Assembly (NCBI GenBank): GCA_937900945.1
Contig: CALCGG010000138.1
Span: 1-49,968, forward strand
Direction of reading: 5' to 3'
DNA: 49,968 nt
Source of the DNA: an uncultured Sulfurimonas sp.
GTDB lineage: Bacteria > Campylobacterota > Campylobacteria > Campylobacterales > Sulfurimonadaceae
The notes beneath the pieces were generated by a model. That model was not told where the DNA came from. It made no database searches and saw only the letters and a program-made list of their open reading frames with translations. Below are positions 1 through 7,731 of the stretch, piece by piece (positions within the stretch are counted from its first letter, which is position 1; each line of letters opens with the position of its first letter). A program made the translations under genes and the position numbers.

Positions 1-333
1 TTTCATACTTCGTACAATTTTTTCAAGCTCTCTGGTCTCAAAACCCTCTTCAATGATTACGCTACATGTAAGGTACTTAGGCTGCGCACCCATCATAGCC
101 AAGTCGTTACATGTACCGCAAACTGCAAGCTTTCCAATGTCCGCACCGGGGAAAAACAGAGGCGAAACCGTAAAACTGTCAGTAGAAAATGCTAACGCAC
201 CATCATGGATAATAGCCGCATCTTCACTTTTTTCTAAAATCTCATTTTTAAAGGCTTTGTAAAATACCTTAGAGATAAGTTCGTTATTTTCTTCTCCGCC
301 GTTTCCACATGCCAAGCTTATTGTTTTGTTCAT
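1..333 (-). CDS. hypE: HypE, hydrogenase maturation protein (N-terminal part, cut by window edge)
   Basis: The first 111 codons of HypE, which dehydrates the carbamoyl group that HypF loads on its C-terminal cysteine into the cyanide ligand of the [NiFe] active site. Visible are the N-terminal GNGG segment, the IIHDGALAFSTDSFTVSPLFF-like core of the AIRS/PurM nucleotide-binding fold and AVCGTCNDLAMMGA, all typical of HypE. The catalytic C-terminal cysteine lies outside the window. The ATG overlaps the hypD stop codon in an ATGA, so the two are translationally coupled and belong to the permease-hypBCDE operon. hypA is not in the window and may lie beyond the left edge. Confidence 0.93.
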   Translation of the reverse strand, partial: MNKTISLACGNGGEENNELISKVFYKAFKNEILEKSEDAAIIHDGALAFSTDSFTVSPLFFPGADIGKLAVCGTCNDLAMMGAQPKYLTCSVIIEEGFETRELEKIVRSMK

Positions 334-1472
334 ATCAAATTCCCATACTTATAATAAGCCGCACATGCACCTTCACTGCTTACCATGCAACTTCCAATAG
401 GGGAAGTCGGTTTACATGCAGTTCCAAAGATAGTGCACTCTGGCGGATTTGCCATGCCTCTTAGTATATCTCCACAGATGCAGAGTTTATGGTCTTCTAT
501 CTCTTGAAGCGGTAAGACATCTTTGTAAATCACTTCTGCGTCGTACTTTTTAAATTCTGCTTTGAGTTTGAATCCGCTTTTTGGGATATTTCCTAAGCCT
601 CTCCATTTAAAGAGATCTGCTTTTTCAAAGTACTTATTTATCAACTCTTGTGCCTTAATATTTCCATCGTAAGTTACAAGCCGTTTGTACTCTACTTCAA
701 GCTCACATCTGCCCTCTATAAACTGTTTTACTACCATGCTAATCGCCTGCATGACATCCACAGGTTCAAATCCTGCGACAACTACTGGACGATTATAGTC
801 TCGTGGAAACTCTTCATAAATTTTACTTCCGCTTATCACGCTTACATGTGATGGTCCTAGAAATGCATCTATTTTGTTATTGTAACTGTCTACATGTACA
901 TCTCTAGAATCTATAAGCTCTTTCATAACTTCTGGAACCGTTACATGGTTTATGTGAAAGAAAATGTTTTTGATATCTTGTTTTATGACTGCATGTAAAA
1001 GTGCCGCGGTCATTGGCGTAGTCGTCTCAAAACCGATGGCAAAAAATATAATTTTTTTAGTTGGGTTCTCTTTTGCAATCTTTAGACATTCAAGAGGAGA
1101 GTACACAAAACGCACGTCTGCTCCTTTGCTTCTTGCATTTTGAAGACTTCCGTGACTTCCGGGAACTTTTATCATATCGCCTAAAGTTACCAAAATCACA
1201 TTCTCTTGCATGCTTAAAACATAAGCATGGTCAATTCTCTCTTTTGGCATGATACATACAGGACAGCCCGGACCATGTATAAACTTGATGTTTGCAGGCA
1301 GAAGTTGAGGAAGACCATATTTCATAATAGTATGCGTATGTCCGCCGCACACCTCCATAATGTTTATGGCATGTGGAAGCTTTAACGCATCTTCTTTTAT
1401 GATTTTTGCAAATGCTTTGATGGTGTCTGCGTCTCGAAAATCATCATAAAGATTTTTAAGTTCTAAACCCAT
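330..1472 (-). CDS. hypD: HypD, Fe-S hydrogenase maturation protein
   Basis: HypD is the scaffold that, with HypC and HypE, assembles the Fe(CN)2CO unit of [NiFe] hydrogenases. From the chosen start the protein is 380 residues, the usual size. It has the conserved CGGHTH motif (Cys42, His45, His47), GPGCPVC (Cys70, Cys73) and the C-terminal cysteine cluster CICGDILRG...GTACKPTSPIGSCMVSSEGACAAY that holds the [4Fe-4S] cluster. The reading frame is open further upstream inside hypC, but the ATG at 1472 is preceded by AGAGG at a good distance and starts at MGLELKNLYDDF like other HypD proteins. It begins 1 nt after the hypC stop codon and overlaps hypE by 4 bp. Confidence 0.95.
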   Translation of the reverse strand: MGLELKNLYDDFRDADTIKAFAKIIKEDALKLPHAINIMEVCGGHTHTIMKYGLPQLLPANIKFIHGPGCPVCIMPKERIDHAYVLSMQENVILVTLGDMIKVPGSHGSLQNARSKGADVRFVYSPLECLKIAKENPTKKIIFFAIGFETTTPMTAALLHAVIKQDIKNIFFHINHVTVPEVMKELIDSRDVHVDSYNNKIDAFLGPSHVSVISGSKIYEEFPRDYNRPVVVAGFEPVDVMQAISMVVKQFIEGRCELEVEYKRLVTYDGNIKAQELINKYFEKADLFKWRGLGNIPKSGFKLKAEFKKYDAEVIYKDVLPLQEIEDHKLCICGDILRGMANPPECTIFGTACKPTSPIGSCMVSSEGACAAYYKYGNLI

Positions 1473-1473
1473 T

Positions 1474-1764
1474 TTATTCGCCTCTGTTTTGACACTCATC
1501 ATCTTCCAGGATTGCCATCTGCCTATCCTCTTCATTCATTGCTTCAATGATTTCCCGATAAGTTTCCAAGCTAAGTAGCGCATCTTCTTCATCTATCTTG
1601 TTCATGATAAACCCGATATGCAAAAGAACATAATCACCTATCTTTATCTCCTCTTCTTGCATCAAATCCAAACTGGCATCTCGCTGGACACCCATGGTGT
1701 CAACTGTCGCCATGTTGGCTTCTTTGTCTATCTTTACTACTTTGCTCGGTATTGAGAGGCACAT
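1474..1764 (-). CDS. hypC: HypC, hydrogenase assembly chaperone
   Basis: Small OB-fold chaperone (96 residues) that shuttles the Fe(CN)2CO moiety with HypD to the large-subunit precursor. The N terminus MCLSIPSKVVKID carries the obligatory Cys2, which binds iron after removal of Met1, and GDYVLLHIGFIMNKIDEEDA is the second conserved HypC block. The C-terminal 25 residues are acidic (EEDRQMAILEDDE), an extension I cannot assign. Its ATG abuts the hypB stop (1 bp shared), typical of the tight hypBCDE operon. Confidence 0.95.
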   Translation of the reverse strand: MCLSIPSKVVKIDKEANMATVDTMGVQRDASLDLMQEEEIKIGDYVLLHIGFIMNKIDEEDALLSLETYREIIEAMNEEDRQMAILEDDECQNRGE

Positions 1765-2573
1765 TATCTCATCTCCATTTTAAATTTTATCCACGAAGCC
1801 ATTTTTTTCACACTTGCTTCATCCTTGATGCTGACTTCCAATATATCAACATTGGGTTTTAGCTTTCTCGCCATCTCTTTTTCTTTTTCCATGTCATACT
1901 CAAAATATGGAAGCAAGTCTGTTTTTGTGAATAAAATCAAATCAGCCTGACGGAACATGACCGGATATTTAGCGATTTTATCTTCCCCTTCAGGGATGCT
2001 TACAAGAACTATATTTAAGTGACTTCCGACATCATAAGAGGCAGGACAAACAAGATTTCCGACATTTTCAACGAAGCATATATCCATAGCGTCCAAGTCT
2101 AAATGGTGAAGCGCTTTATGAACCATGAATGCGTCCAAATGACATGCTGAACCTGTTTGAATCTGATGAGCCTGAATCCCTTTTGCTTTGAGTCTATCTG
2201 CATCTTTACTTGTTTCCAAGTCACCTTCAATTACAGCAAATTTAAAATCATTTAACTCAGCCAATTTTTCAAGCAGAGCCGTTTTTCCACTTCCCGGAGA
2301 GCTCATGAGATTTATGCAAAGCACGTTATGTGAGTCAAAATGCTCGCGGTTATGCCCAGCTTCTTTGTCATTTTTATCTAAAATCTTTGTAATAACTGAA
2401 ATCGTCTTAGGGTCATTTAGCTGGGGATTATCATGCAGATGTTGATGCGCTTCTTGATGTTCATGAGAATCTCCATGATGGTGATGATGTTCGTGAGAAT
2501 GACCTTCTTCATGAGAGCGACTTTCTTCACCATGGGAATGTTCAGTTATACTGCAACCGCAATCTTTACACAT
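1764..2573 (-). CDS. hypB: HypB, nickel-binding GTPase for hydrogenase maturation
   Basis: HypB inserts nickel into the hydrogenase large subunit using GTP hydrolysis together with HypA. The N terminus is MCKDCGC, the high-affinity nickel site of HypB proteins. Residues 12-47 hold 15 histidines, a nickel-storage tract as in the histidine-rich HypB of some rhizobia. The G domain follows: Walker A SSPGSGKT at about 91-98, EGDLETSKDADR switch region, GSACHLDA metal site, ENVGNLVCPA and the TKTDLLP guanine specificity motif. The gene starts 10 nt after the upstream nickel permease gene and runs into hypC. It may serve both hydrogenases in the window. Confidence 0.96.
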   Translation of the reverse strand: MCKDCGCSITEHSHGEESRSHEEGHSHEHHHHHGDSHEHQEAHQHLHDNPQLNDPKTISVITKILDKNDKEAGHNREHFDSHNVLCINLMSSPGSGKTALLEKLAELNDFKFAVIEGDLETSKDADRLKAKGIQAHQIQTGSACHLDAFMVHKALHHLDLDAMDICFVENVGNLVCPASYDVGSHLNIVLVSIPEGEDKIAKYPVMFRQADLILFTKTDLLPYFEYDMEKEKEMARKLKPNVDILEVSIKDEASVKKMASWIKFKMEMR

Positions 2574-2583
2574 TTCTTTTCCT

Positions 2584-3225
2584 TTAATTTAATAACATAT
2601 TTGAGCCGACAACTACAGAAACTAGTCCTGCAGTTGCAAAGACTCTTTTTAAATTTTGCTTTGAGTTTAACAGATTTTTATTTATATAGAGTATCACAAT
2701 GCCGAATCCTATAAATATACTCATAACTCCAAGTGTAAAAGCCAAAACCATTATAAAATCTACACTCTGCCCCTCAATCGCGCCAAGAGTTATGAGCATT
2801 CCGCGAACGCCGCCTATTCCCATCAATGCGCCGATTGTAAAAGCAGAAGTTGTATCTGTGTTGCCATGTGAGTGTTCTTTTCCAAACCAGATGTGGACAT
2901 GTTCTTCGCCATGGTGGATATGTTTTTTTAACTGAATACGGTCAGTGAAAACCATAAACAAAAGATACACACCCATACTCAAAATCACGGCTGATGAGAT
3001 GATATCTCCATACCCTAAGATGATATCACTTATATGATAGCTTTGGAGTATTTTTGCAAAGATAAAAAGAGAGAGACCATGTCCTATGGCAAAAAGAGTT
3101 GTGATGAGCATGGTTTTCTTTTTATTTTTACCAATGGAAAAATCTGCAATAGCAGTCAAATGGTCAGGTCCAAATGCATGCAAGACACCGTACCAAAATA
3201 TAAATAACAACCCTATATTTTCCAT
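2584..3225 (-). CDS. NiCoT-like nickel permease
   Basis: Polytopic membrane protein of 213 residues with about six hydrophobic segments. HAFGPDHLTAIADFSIGK near the N terminus matches the nickel/cobalt permease signature (HAFDADHI-AIDN in NixA/HoxN) with changes, and FAIGHGLSLFIFAK resembles their second motif. A cytoplasmic or periplasmic loop (about residues 95-120) is rich in histidine: HIHHGEEHVHIWFGKEHSHG. Together with its position as first gene of the hypBCDE operon this argues for nickel supply to the hydrogenases. The ATG at 3225 is chosen because GAGGGAG lies 5 nt upstream; an in-frame GTG at 3231 would overlap that ribosome site. A UreH/HupE-type family assignment is possible; the nickel role is inferred. 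Confidence 0.75.
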   Translation of the reverse strand: MENIGLLFIFWYGVLHAFGPDHLTAIADFSIGKNKKKTMLITTLFAIGHGLSLFIFAKILQSYHISDIILGYGDIISSAVILSMGVYLLFMVFTDRIQLKKHIHHGEEHVHIWFGKEHSHGNTDTTSAFTIGALMGIGGVRGMLITLGAIEGQSVDFIMVLAFTLGVMSIFIGFGIVILYINKNLLNSKQNLKRVFATAGLVSVVVGSNMLLN

Positions 3226-3241
3226 TTTCACTCCCTCAAAC

Positions 3242-3255
3242 TGAATAAGTATTCA
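3242..3255. promoter_or_regulatory. TetR-type operator candidate in front of nickel permease-hypBCDE
   Basis: Palindrome TGAATAAGTATTCA, 6-bp arms around AG. It lies just upstream of the GAGGGAG ribosome site of the nickel permease gene. The same TGAAT-N4-ATTCA pattern occurs at 17625 and 20498 in front of the other hydrogenase operons, next to a tetR-type gene, which suggests a shared operator. Binding is inferred. Confidence 0.65.
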
Positions 3256-3323
3256 TATTATATATCTTTTAAATAAAGATAAAATAAAATTTCTACTTTC
3301 TTATATAGTTTTGGGACTAACTT

Positions 3324-3989
3324 ATGCTAAAATCCCCTATGAGATGTATTTATTGTTATCATGAAAAATTATATGAACTAAAATCAGGGCAACTGAAGTG
3401 TGCAAAGTGTAAAAAAAAGTTTTCTCCTAAAAAAATACAAACAGATTCAAAACTTATAGATTACTTTTGCCAGAATTTAAGTGCCAACCAAACGAGCAAA
3501 GAATTAAACATAAGTTATGTAACTGTAAAAAAAAGATATGAACTCTTTCGCAAACTTATAGCCAACCATTTGGAAGAAGTGTTCCAAGAAAAAACAGTCA
3601 TAGAATATGATGAATATATCTACTTACAACAAAGCAAAAAAAAGATAAAAGAAAATATTTTTGATGCACAAAACTTCTTAACATTTCAGTATGAAAACAA
3701 GGTCTATAACCTGCTCATGCCAAACCTAAACAGATATAAAAGTCAGTTTCTAGATGATGGGGCCGGAGAAGCTTACTTTAAAGAGTTCTCAAAATTTATG
3801 ATGTTCAACAAGATTTCTAAAACAAAAAAGAGAGAAAACCTTATAACAAAATTTTGGCTTTTTTTTGAGGAGTCGATGTTAAAGTATAAAGGGGTGAGCG
3901 ATGAAAACTTTTTTTATTATCTCAAAGAAATTGAGTTTAAGTTTAATTATGAGATGAATGAGCAAAGAGAAATTTTAAACAATAAATAG
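3324..3989 (+). CDS. IS1595-type transposase-derived protein, probably not an active transposase
   Basis: 221 residues. An N-terminal zinc ribbon (CIYC...CAKCKKKFS, about residues 8-32) is followed by a helix-turn-helix-like stretch (TSKELNISYVTVKKRYELFRKL), as in IS1595/ISXO2 transposases. The rest aligns by eye with the IS1595 DDE domain: VIEYDEYIYL where the family has VEVDETYIGG, SQFLDDGAGEAYF in the middle, and the C-terminal hallmark KFWLFFEESMLKYKGVSDENFFYYLKEIEFKFN (family: IESFWSFLKRRL-GV---F--YLKEFEFRFN). The family Glu/Asn of the last catalytic position is Thr here (ITKFW). I saw no clear terminal inverted repeats. Its 3' end overlaps a hypF relic on the other strand. It may be domesticated as a DNA-binding protein. 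Confidence 0.6.
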   Translation: MLKSPMRCIYCYHEKLYELKSGQLKCAKCKKKFSPKKIQTDSKLIDYFCQNLSANQTSKELNISYVTVKKRYELFRKLIANHLEEVFQEKTVIEYDEYIYLQQSKKKIKENIFDAQNFLTFQYENKVYNLLMPNLNRYKSQFLDDGAGEAYFKEFSKFMMFNKISKTKKRENLITKFWLFFEESMLKYKGVSDENFFYYLKEIEFKFNYEMNEQREILNNK

Positions 3990-4038
3990 CTTGCCCAAGC
4001 ACAATTCCAGCATCACTAATTGGCGTTTTTTGTTGGAG
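3979..4038 (-). pseudogene. Relic of a second hypF 3' end
   Basis: The minus strand reads LQQKTPISDAGIVLGQAIYC, which matches the C terminus of the intact HypF encoded at 7732-9960 (HQQQTAINDGGIALGQAFYY) at 12 of 20 residues. By hand count about 37 of 54 nucleotides are shared around 3980-4034 and 7747-7800. There is no start codon, and the frame is closed four codons upstream. It sits directly after the tgpA-like gene and overlaps the end of the transposase-derived gene. Confidence 0.7.
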
Positions 4039-4059
4039 GGATACATACTAATCACAATT

Positions 4060-5988
4060 TTATAAACTATTTTTTTGGTAATTCAATGCGCTTTCAAATT
4101 TTTTAATCTCAAATGCAAGTCTCATAAGAAGTAAAGCTTTATCACCTTGTGAATATTTAAGAGTATGGTAAATCTCACTTATCTCTAAAAGTGGGATACC
4201 CAGCTTCTTCTGGGCTCTTTTTAGAAATGCCTGCATGGTTTCATTCTCTTTTTTTACAAGTTCATATCTTTGTAAAATCTTTAGAAGCTTGTTCATCTTA
4301 CACATGATTTCATCTTTACATGTAGAGCTTTTAATGTTGATGTAGATTAAAAATGACGCTAGAACAAGTCCGAGAATCGATACAATGAACTTTAAAAGGT
4401 AGAGAGTGTCATTGAGTAGCTTATTCAGTATAGCCATCTGCTTGAATCTGTTATAGTCAAGTATCCAGCTGTCTATGATATATTTTACATACATGAAATT
4501 AAGGTTCATTTTTTGAAAAACCGTATTTTGCAATGCAGTCTGATTTTGAGTGTTTTGTACCCTATCCAAGTTTTTTAAAGCTGTAGCAGTCGGGTCAAAT
4601 TTCACCCAGCCGCTATCGTCCAAATAAAGTTCAACCCAAGCATGTGCATCGGATTGTTTCACTAAGAGATAGTTCTTAATCATGTTTTGTTTGTCTGTTT
4701 TAAAGCCGGTTACGACTCGGGATGGAATATCAAGCATTCTTGCACTTTGGGCAAAGGCAGAGGCAAAATGCACGCAGTAGCCGTTTTTACTTTCAAACAA
4801 AAAAGAGTCGGTAAAATCTTCTAAGTCAATGCCCTTTGGTTTGAGTGTGTATGAGAGATTCTGGTCTTTAAAAAACTTTAGCAGCAGTGTCGCTTTTTCA
4901 TTCTTCTCTACATGTAAGGCTCTTAACCTTTTCAATGCTTCATAGGTTTTTTCACTTTTTTGTATATCCACCTCAAGAGCATCTGACAAATCTTTCGAGT
5001 ACAGCTTATACGAAAGCGCTGATTGAAGCTTGTACCTTTTTTTCTCATATACAGGCTTCTCAGATTCAAGCGTGTAGTCATCGTTCAGCTTTGTTTTTTT
5101 AACCGGTTTTATTGGCATGTCCAGAGAATATATCCACTTGTTTCCATGCGGATACAGTGTTATGTCGTAATTTATGAAATTTTTTGCTTCCATTAAATTA
5201 TCGTTCGCCCTCTTTGCAAACCCTTTTTTCCATTCCAAGCCGTCTAGTCTGTAAAGTGTTGAACCTCTGAAATAGAGCTTTTCCTCAGATATATTTTCAT
5301 CTCTGAAGAACACTTCCATGACAACTTTATTTGATAACCTAATCTCGCTGGATGAGACAATCATCTTGCCTTCATAACCGCTGTTGCTGTAACTCTCTGC
5401 CTTAAATCCAAAATCTGCTTTTTCAAAAGAGATGCGGGGAAAAGCTAAAAACAAAATCACCACCGCCGGAAGCGAGAGGACAAAAAGCTGTGATGTTATT
5501 TTTAGAACGTCTATCAGTTTTACATCCATTCTGCTCCATATATTTAAAAGCACAAAAACGAAAAGCACAAATATTGAGTACACAAGCATGCTTATAGATT
5601 CAAAAAAGAAAAAGCTCAGAAGCATTAAAAGTGCAGGAGAGATTTTGAGATATATGTTTATCTCCCGTGTGACTCTTTGCAGAGTAACCGCATAAATGAG
5701 CAGGGAGCTGACCAGAGATACAAAGAACTGGATTCTTGAAAAATTTGAAAAATTGTAGTTGTTGAAAAAGGAGATGGCGATGAGTATAAACCCGATGGCC
5801 ATAAGTATATATCTGTCTTTGTCGGATTTTTCTTTTTTGAGTATAAAAATCAGAGCTATTAACATGTACAAAATCATAAAAGATTTCATGACAAAAAGGT
5901 GTGGAATTATAGAGAGCAGTATCGCTATATCTAAAAGTCGCTCCTGAGAGGGTGCCTTAGTATTTAGCAATTGCTTCAAGGATTTCAT
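4060..5988 (-). CDS. TgpA-like membrane transglutaminase-domain protein (DUF3488 plus transglutaminase core)
   Basis: 642 residues. The first about 190 form five to seven membrane helices (DUF3488-type), followed by a soluble region (about 200-540) and one more helix near residue 560. The papain-like transglutaminase triad is complete: Cys in NGYCVHFASAFAQSARMLDIPSRVVTGF, His in SDAHAWVELYLDDSGWV and Asp in KFDPTA. This is the TgpA layout with the catalytic domain outside the cytoplasmic membrane, and a cytoplasmic tail of about 80 residues. It is the last gene of moxR-DUF58-tgpA, a partnership seen in many bacteria, and overlaps the DUF58 gene by 32 bp. Substrate and role (envelope protein cross-linking or proteolysis) are unknown. 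Confidence 0.85.
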   Translation of the reverse strand: MKSLKQLLNTKAPSQERLLDIAILLSIIPHLFVMKSFMILYMLIALIFILKKEKSDKDRYILMAIGFILIAISFFNNYNFSNFSRIQFFVSLVSSLLIYAVTLQRVTREINIYLKISPALLMLLSFFFFESISMLVYSIFVLFVFVLLNIWSRMDVKLIDVLKITSQLFVLSLPAVVILFLAFPRISFEKADFGFKAESYSNSGYEGKMIVSSSEIRLSNKVVMEVFFRDENISEEKLYFRGSTLYRLDGLEWKKGFAKRANDNLMEAKNFINYDITLYPHGNKWIYSLDMPIKPVKKTKLNDDYTLESEKPVYEKKRYKLQSALSYKLYSKDLSDALEVDIQKSEKTYEALKRLRALHVEKNEKATLLLKFFKDQNLSYTLKPKGIDLEDFTDSFLFESKNGYCVHFASAFAQSARMLDIPSRVVTGFKTDKQNMIKNYLLVKQSDAHAWVELYLDDSGWVKFDPTATALKNLDRVQNTQNQTALQNTVFQKMNLNFMYVKYIIDSWILDYNRFKQMAILNKLLNDTLYLLKFIVSILGLVLASFLIYINIKSSTCKDEIMCKMNKLLKILQRYELVKKENETMQAFLKRAQKKLGIPLLEISEIYHTLKYSQGDKALLLMRLAFEIKKFESALNYQKNSL

Positions 5989-6829
5989 CTATACTCATTT
6001 TCTTAGAATCAAGAATTTTATCGCTCAGGTCTATACTAAAATCAAAACCATATTTTTCACATTCTATGACCCAAAGCGTTAGTTGTGAAAGCCTTTGTTC
6101 ATCATCTCCGCTCAGATTTTTAAAACTAAAACGGAGCTTTTTCGTTTCATCTTCAAAGAGAAAATTTTTACTCATCAACGCATCATGTTTAGCCAAAGAA
6201 GCCCAATGGATATAAGAGAGATTGTCCCCTTGGTTGAATTTCTTAATCCCTTCAAAATCATCAATCTCACCGTTTATGGAGTTGTTTTTATCGTAAAATT
6301 TCAAGAGTGACACACCTGAGGGTTTGGCAAAAACGACTACCTTTTTATCCATTTCAATAACTTTATATTTTAACTCATGAGGCAGAGGAAATAGAGAATG
6401 GACTTTTATTTTTGGCAACTCTGCTTCACCTCTTTTGTCGAACTTCACTTCGAGTGAAATTGTTTGGGCATTGTGAGGCTCTATAACTTTTATATGTTGA
6501 GTTTGCTCGCTACATGTGAGGCTTATATCGTATGCGAAATTATCTGATTCATTTATTACTAGGATATTATAAGTTGAGGAAGTATCAGCAAAAAACCTCT
6601 CATAAGAGAGCAATTTCACCTGAATGTAGTAAAGATTTAACATCCCAAAAATGGATGAGGCTCCGGCAATAGCGACCAAGAAAAACATCACCAAAAAGAC
6701 AATGTTGTAGTTATGCATGTAAGCTTGTAAAAAAAGGCTCACAATAGCGATGATTAAAAACCAAAAGAACTTTGTAGGTCGGTTTTTTACGCCCTTAAGT
6801 ATCGATATGTAGGTTTTGAATGATTTCAT
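5957..6829 (-). CDS. DUF58 protein, MoxR partner
   Basis: 290 residues with two hydrophobic helices near the N terminus (about 22-40 and 44-65) and a long soluble remainder. The DUF58 core is GEIDDFEGIKKFNQGDNLSYIHWASLAKHDALMSKNF, corresponding to the family's R-Y--GD---I-W--SAR motif; the family Arg after W--S is replaced here by LAK. DUF58 proteins occur with MoxR ATPases and often have vWA-like folds. The gene overlaps moxR by 35 bp upstream and the transglutaminase gene by 32 bp downstream, so the three are translationally coupled. Confidence 0.85.
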   Translation of the reverse strand: MKSFKTYISILKGVKNRPTKFFWFLIIAIVSLFLQAYMHNYNIVFLVMFFLVAIAGASSIFGMLNLYYIQVKLLSYERFFADTSSTYNILVINESDNFAYDISLTCSEQTQHIKVIEPHNAQTISLEVKFDKRGEAELPKIKVHSLFPLPHELKYKVIEMDKKVVVFAKPSGVSLLKFYDKNNSINGEIDDFEGIKKFNQGDNLSYIHWASLAKHDALMSKNFLFEDETKKLRFSFKNLSGDDEQRLSQLTLWVIECEKYGFDFSIDLSDKILDSKKMSIDEILEAIAKY

Positions 6830-7712
6830 CTACCATCTCTTTTGGAGTTTTTTTCTCGCCTCGTGGGAGCAAGCGATGGGAAGTGATATATGGCAGAACT
6901 TCCAAAACATCAGAGGGGATGACATAATCTCTAAAAGATAGCAAAGACCAAGCTTTTGATACCTTTAAAAGTGTTATAGCAGCCCTTGTTGAAAGCCCTG
7001 TCACGTAAAGTCCGCTCTCTCTTGTAAACTTCAAAATCTCCTGAATGATGTTTAGTATCTCTTCGCTTACATGTACCTCTTCAAACTTCTTTTGCAGGAG
7101 TTCTATCTCCTCAGCATTAAGTGATTTGAGTTCATTTATAGAGTATTTTTTATTGGATGACAGTATGTGTCTCTCTGCCTCAAAAGTTGGATAACCAAGA
7201 GAAAAAGAGATGGCAAATCTGTCCAGCTGAGAGGAAGGAAGTATGTAAGTTCCCACCTCCTCAAAAGGGTTTTTAGTAGCTATGACAAAAAATGGTCTGG
7301 GAAGGTCAAAGGTCTTTCCATCAACACTCACCTGCTTCTCCTCCATAGCTTCTAAAAGTGCGCTCTGTGTTTTTGAGGAAGCACGGTTAATCTCATCGGC
7401 GAGTAAAAACTGGGAAAAAACGGGACCTTTTTTAAAAGTAAAAGTAGCATCTTTGGTGTTGTAAAAATTAACCCCCGTGATGTCTGAAGGTAAAAGGTCA
7501 TTTGTGAACTGAACCCTCGAGTACTCCAACCCTATCACATGAGCGAGAGTTTTGGCAAGAGTCGTTTTTCCAACGCCCGGTCTATCCTCTATGAGCACAT
7601 GTGAGCCTGAGAGAAAAGTGGCAAGAGAAAGCTTCACCTGCATCTGTTTTCCTATGATTATCTTCTGAGTCTCATCTAAAACCTGCTTGATTAAATCTTC
7701 AAAATTTCTCAT
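6795..7712 (-). CDS. MoxR-family AAA+ ATPase
   Basis: 305 residues, the normal length. Walker A is DRPGVGKTTLAKTLA, Walker B LLADEINRASSKTQSALLEAMEE, sensor 1 VIATKNPFEEVGTYILPSSQLDRF, and sensor 2/lid GLSTRAAITLLKVSKAWSL. MoxR proteins act as chaperone-like ATPases that activate or assemble partner proteins, usually a vWA or DUF58 protein encoded next door. Here the DUF58 and transglutaminase genes follow with overlaps. The ATG at 7712 has AAGGA 6 nt upstream and starts 19 nt after the hypF stop codon, so co-transcription with hypF is likely. Confidence 0.92.
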   Translation of the reverse strand: MRNFEDLIKQVLDETQKIIIGKQMQVKLSLATFLSGSHVLIEDRPGVGKTTLAKTLAHVIGLEYSRVQFTNDLLPSDITGVNFYNTKDATFTFKKGPVFSQFLLADEINRASSKTQSALLEAMEEKQVSVDGKTFDLPRPFFVIATKNPFEEVGTYILPSSQLDRFAISFSLGYPTFEAERHILSSNKKYSINELKSLNAEEIELLQKKFEEVHVSEEILNIIQEILKFTRESGLYVTGLSTRAAITLLKVSKAWSLLSFRDYVIPSDVLEVLPYITSHRLLPRGEKKTPKEMVDEIIQNLHIDT

Positions 7713-7731
7713 GTTAGTCCTTGATGATTGA

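Noticed and set aside
761-790. GGTTCAAATCC resembling a tRNA T-loop
   Set aside because: It is inside hypD codons (AGFEPVDV on the minus strand) with no acceptor or anticodon stem around it.
330-1535. Longer HypD reading frame starting inside hypC
   Set aside because: The extra 21 residues are not HypD-like and lie within hypC; the ATG at 1472 has a good ribosome site.
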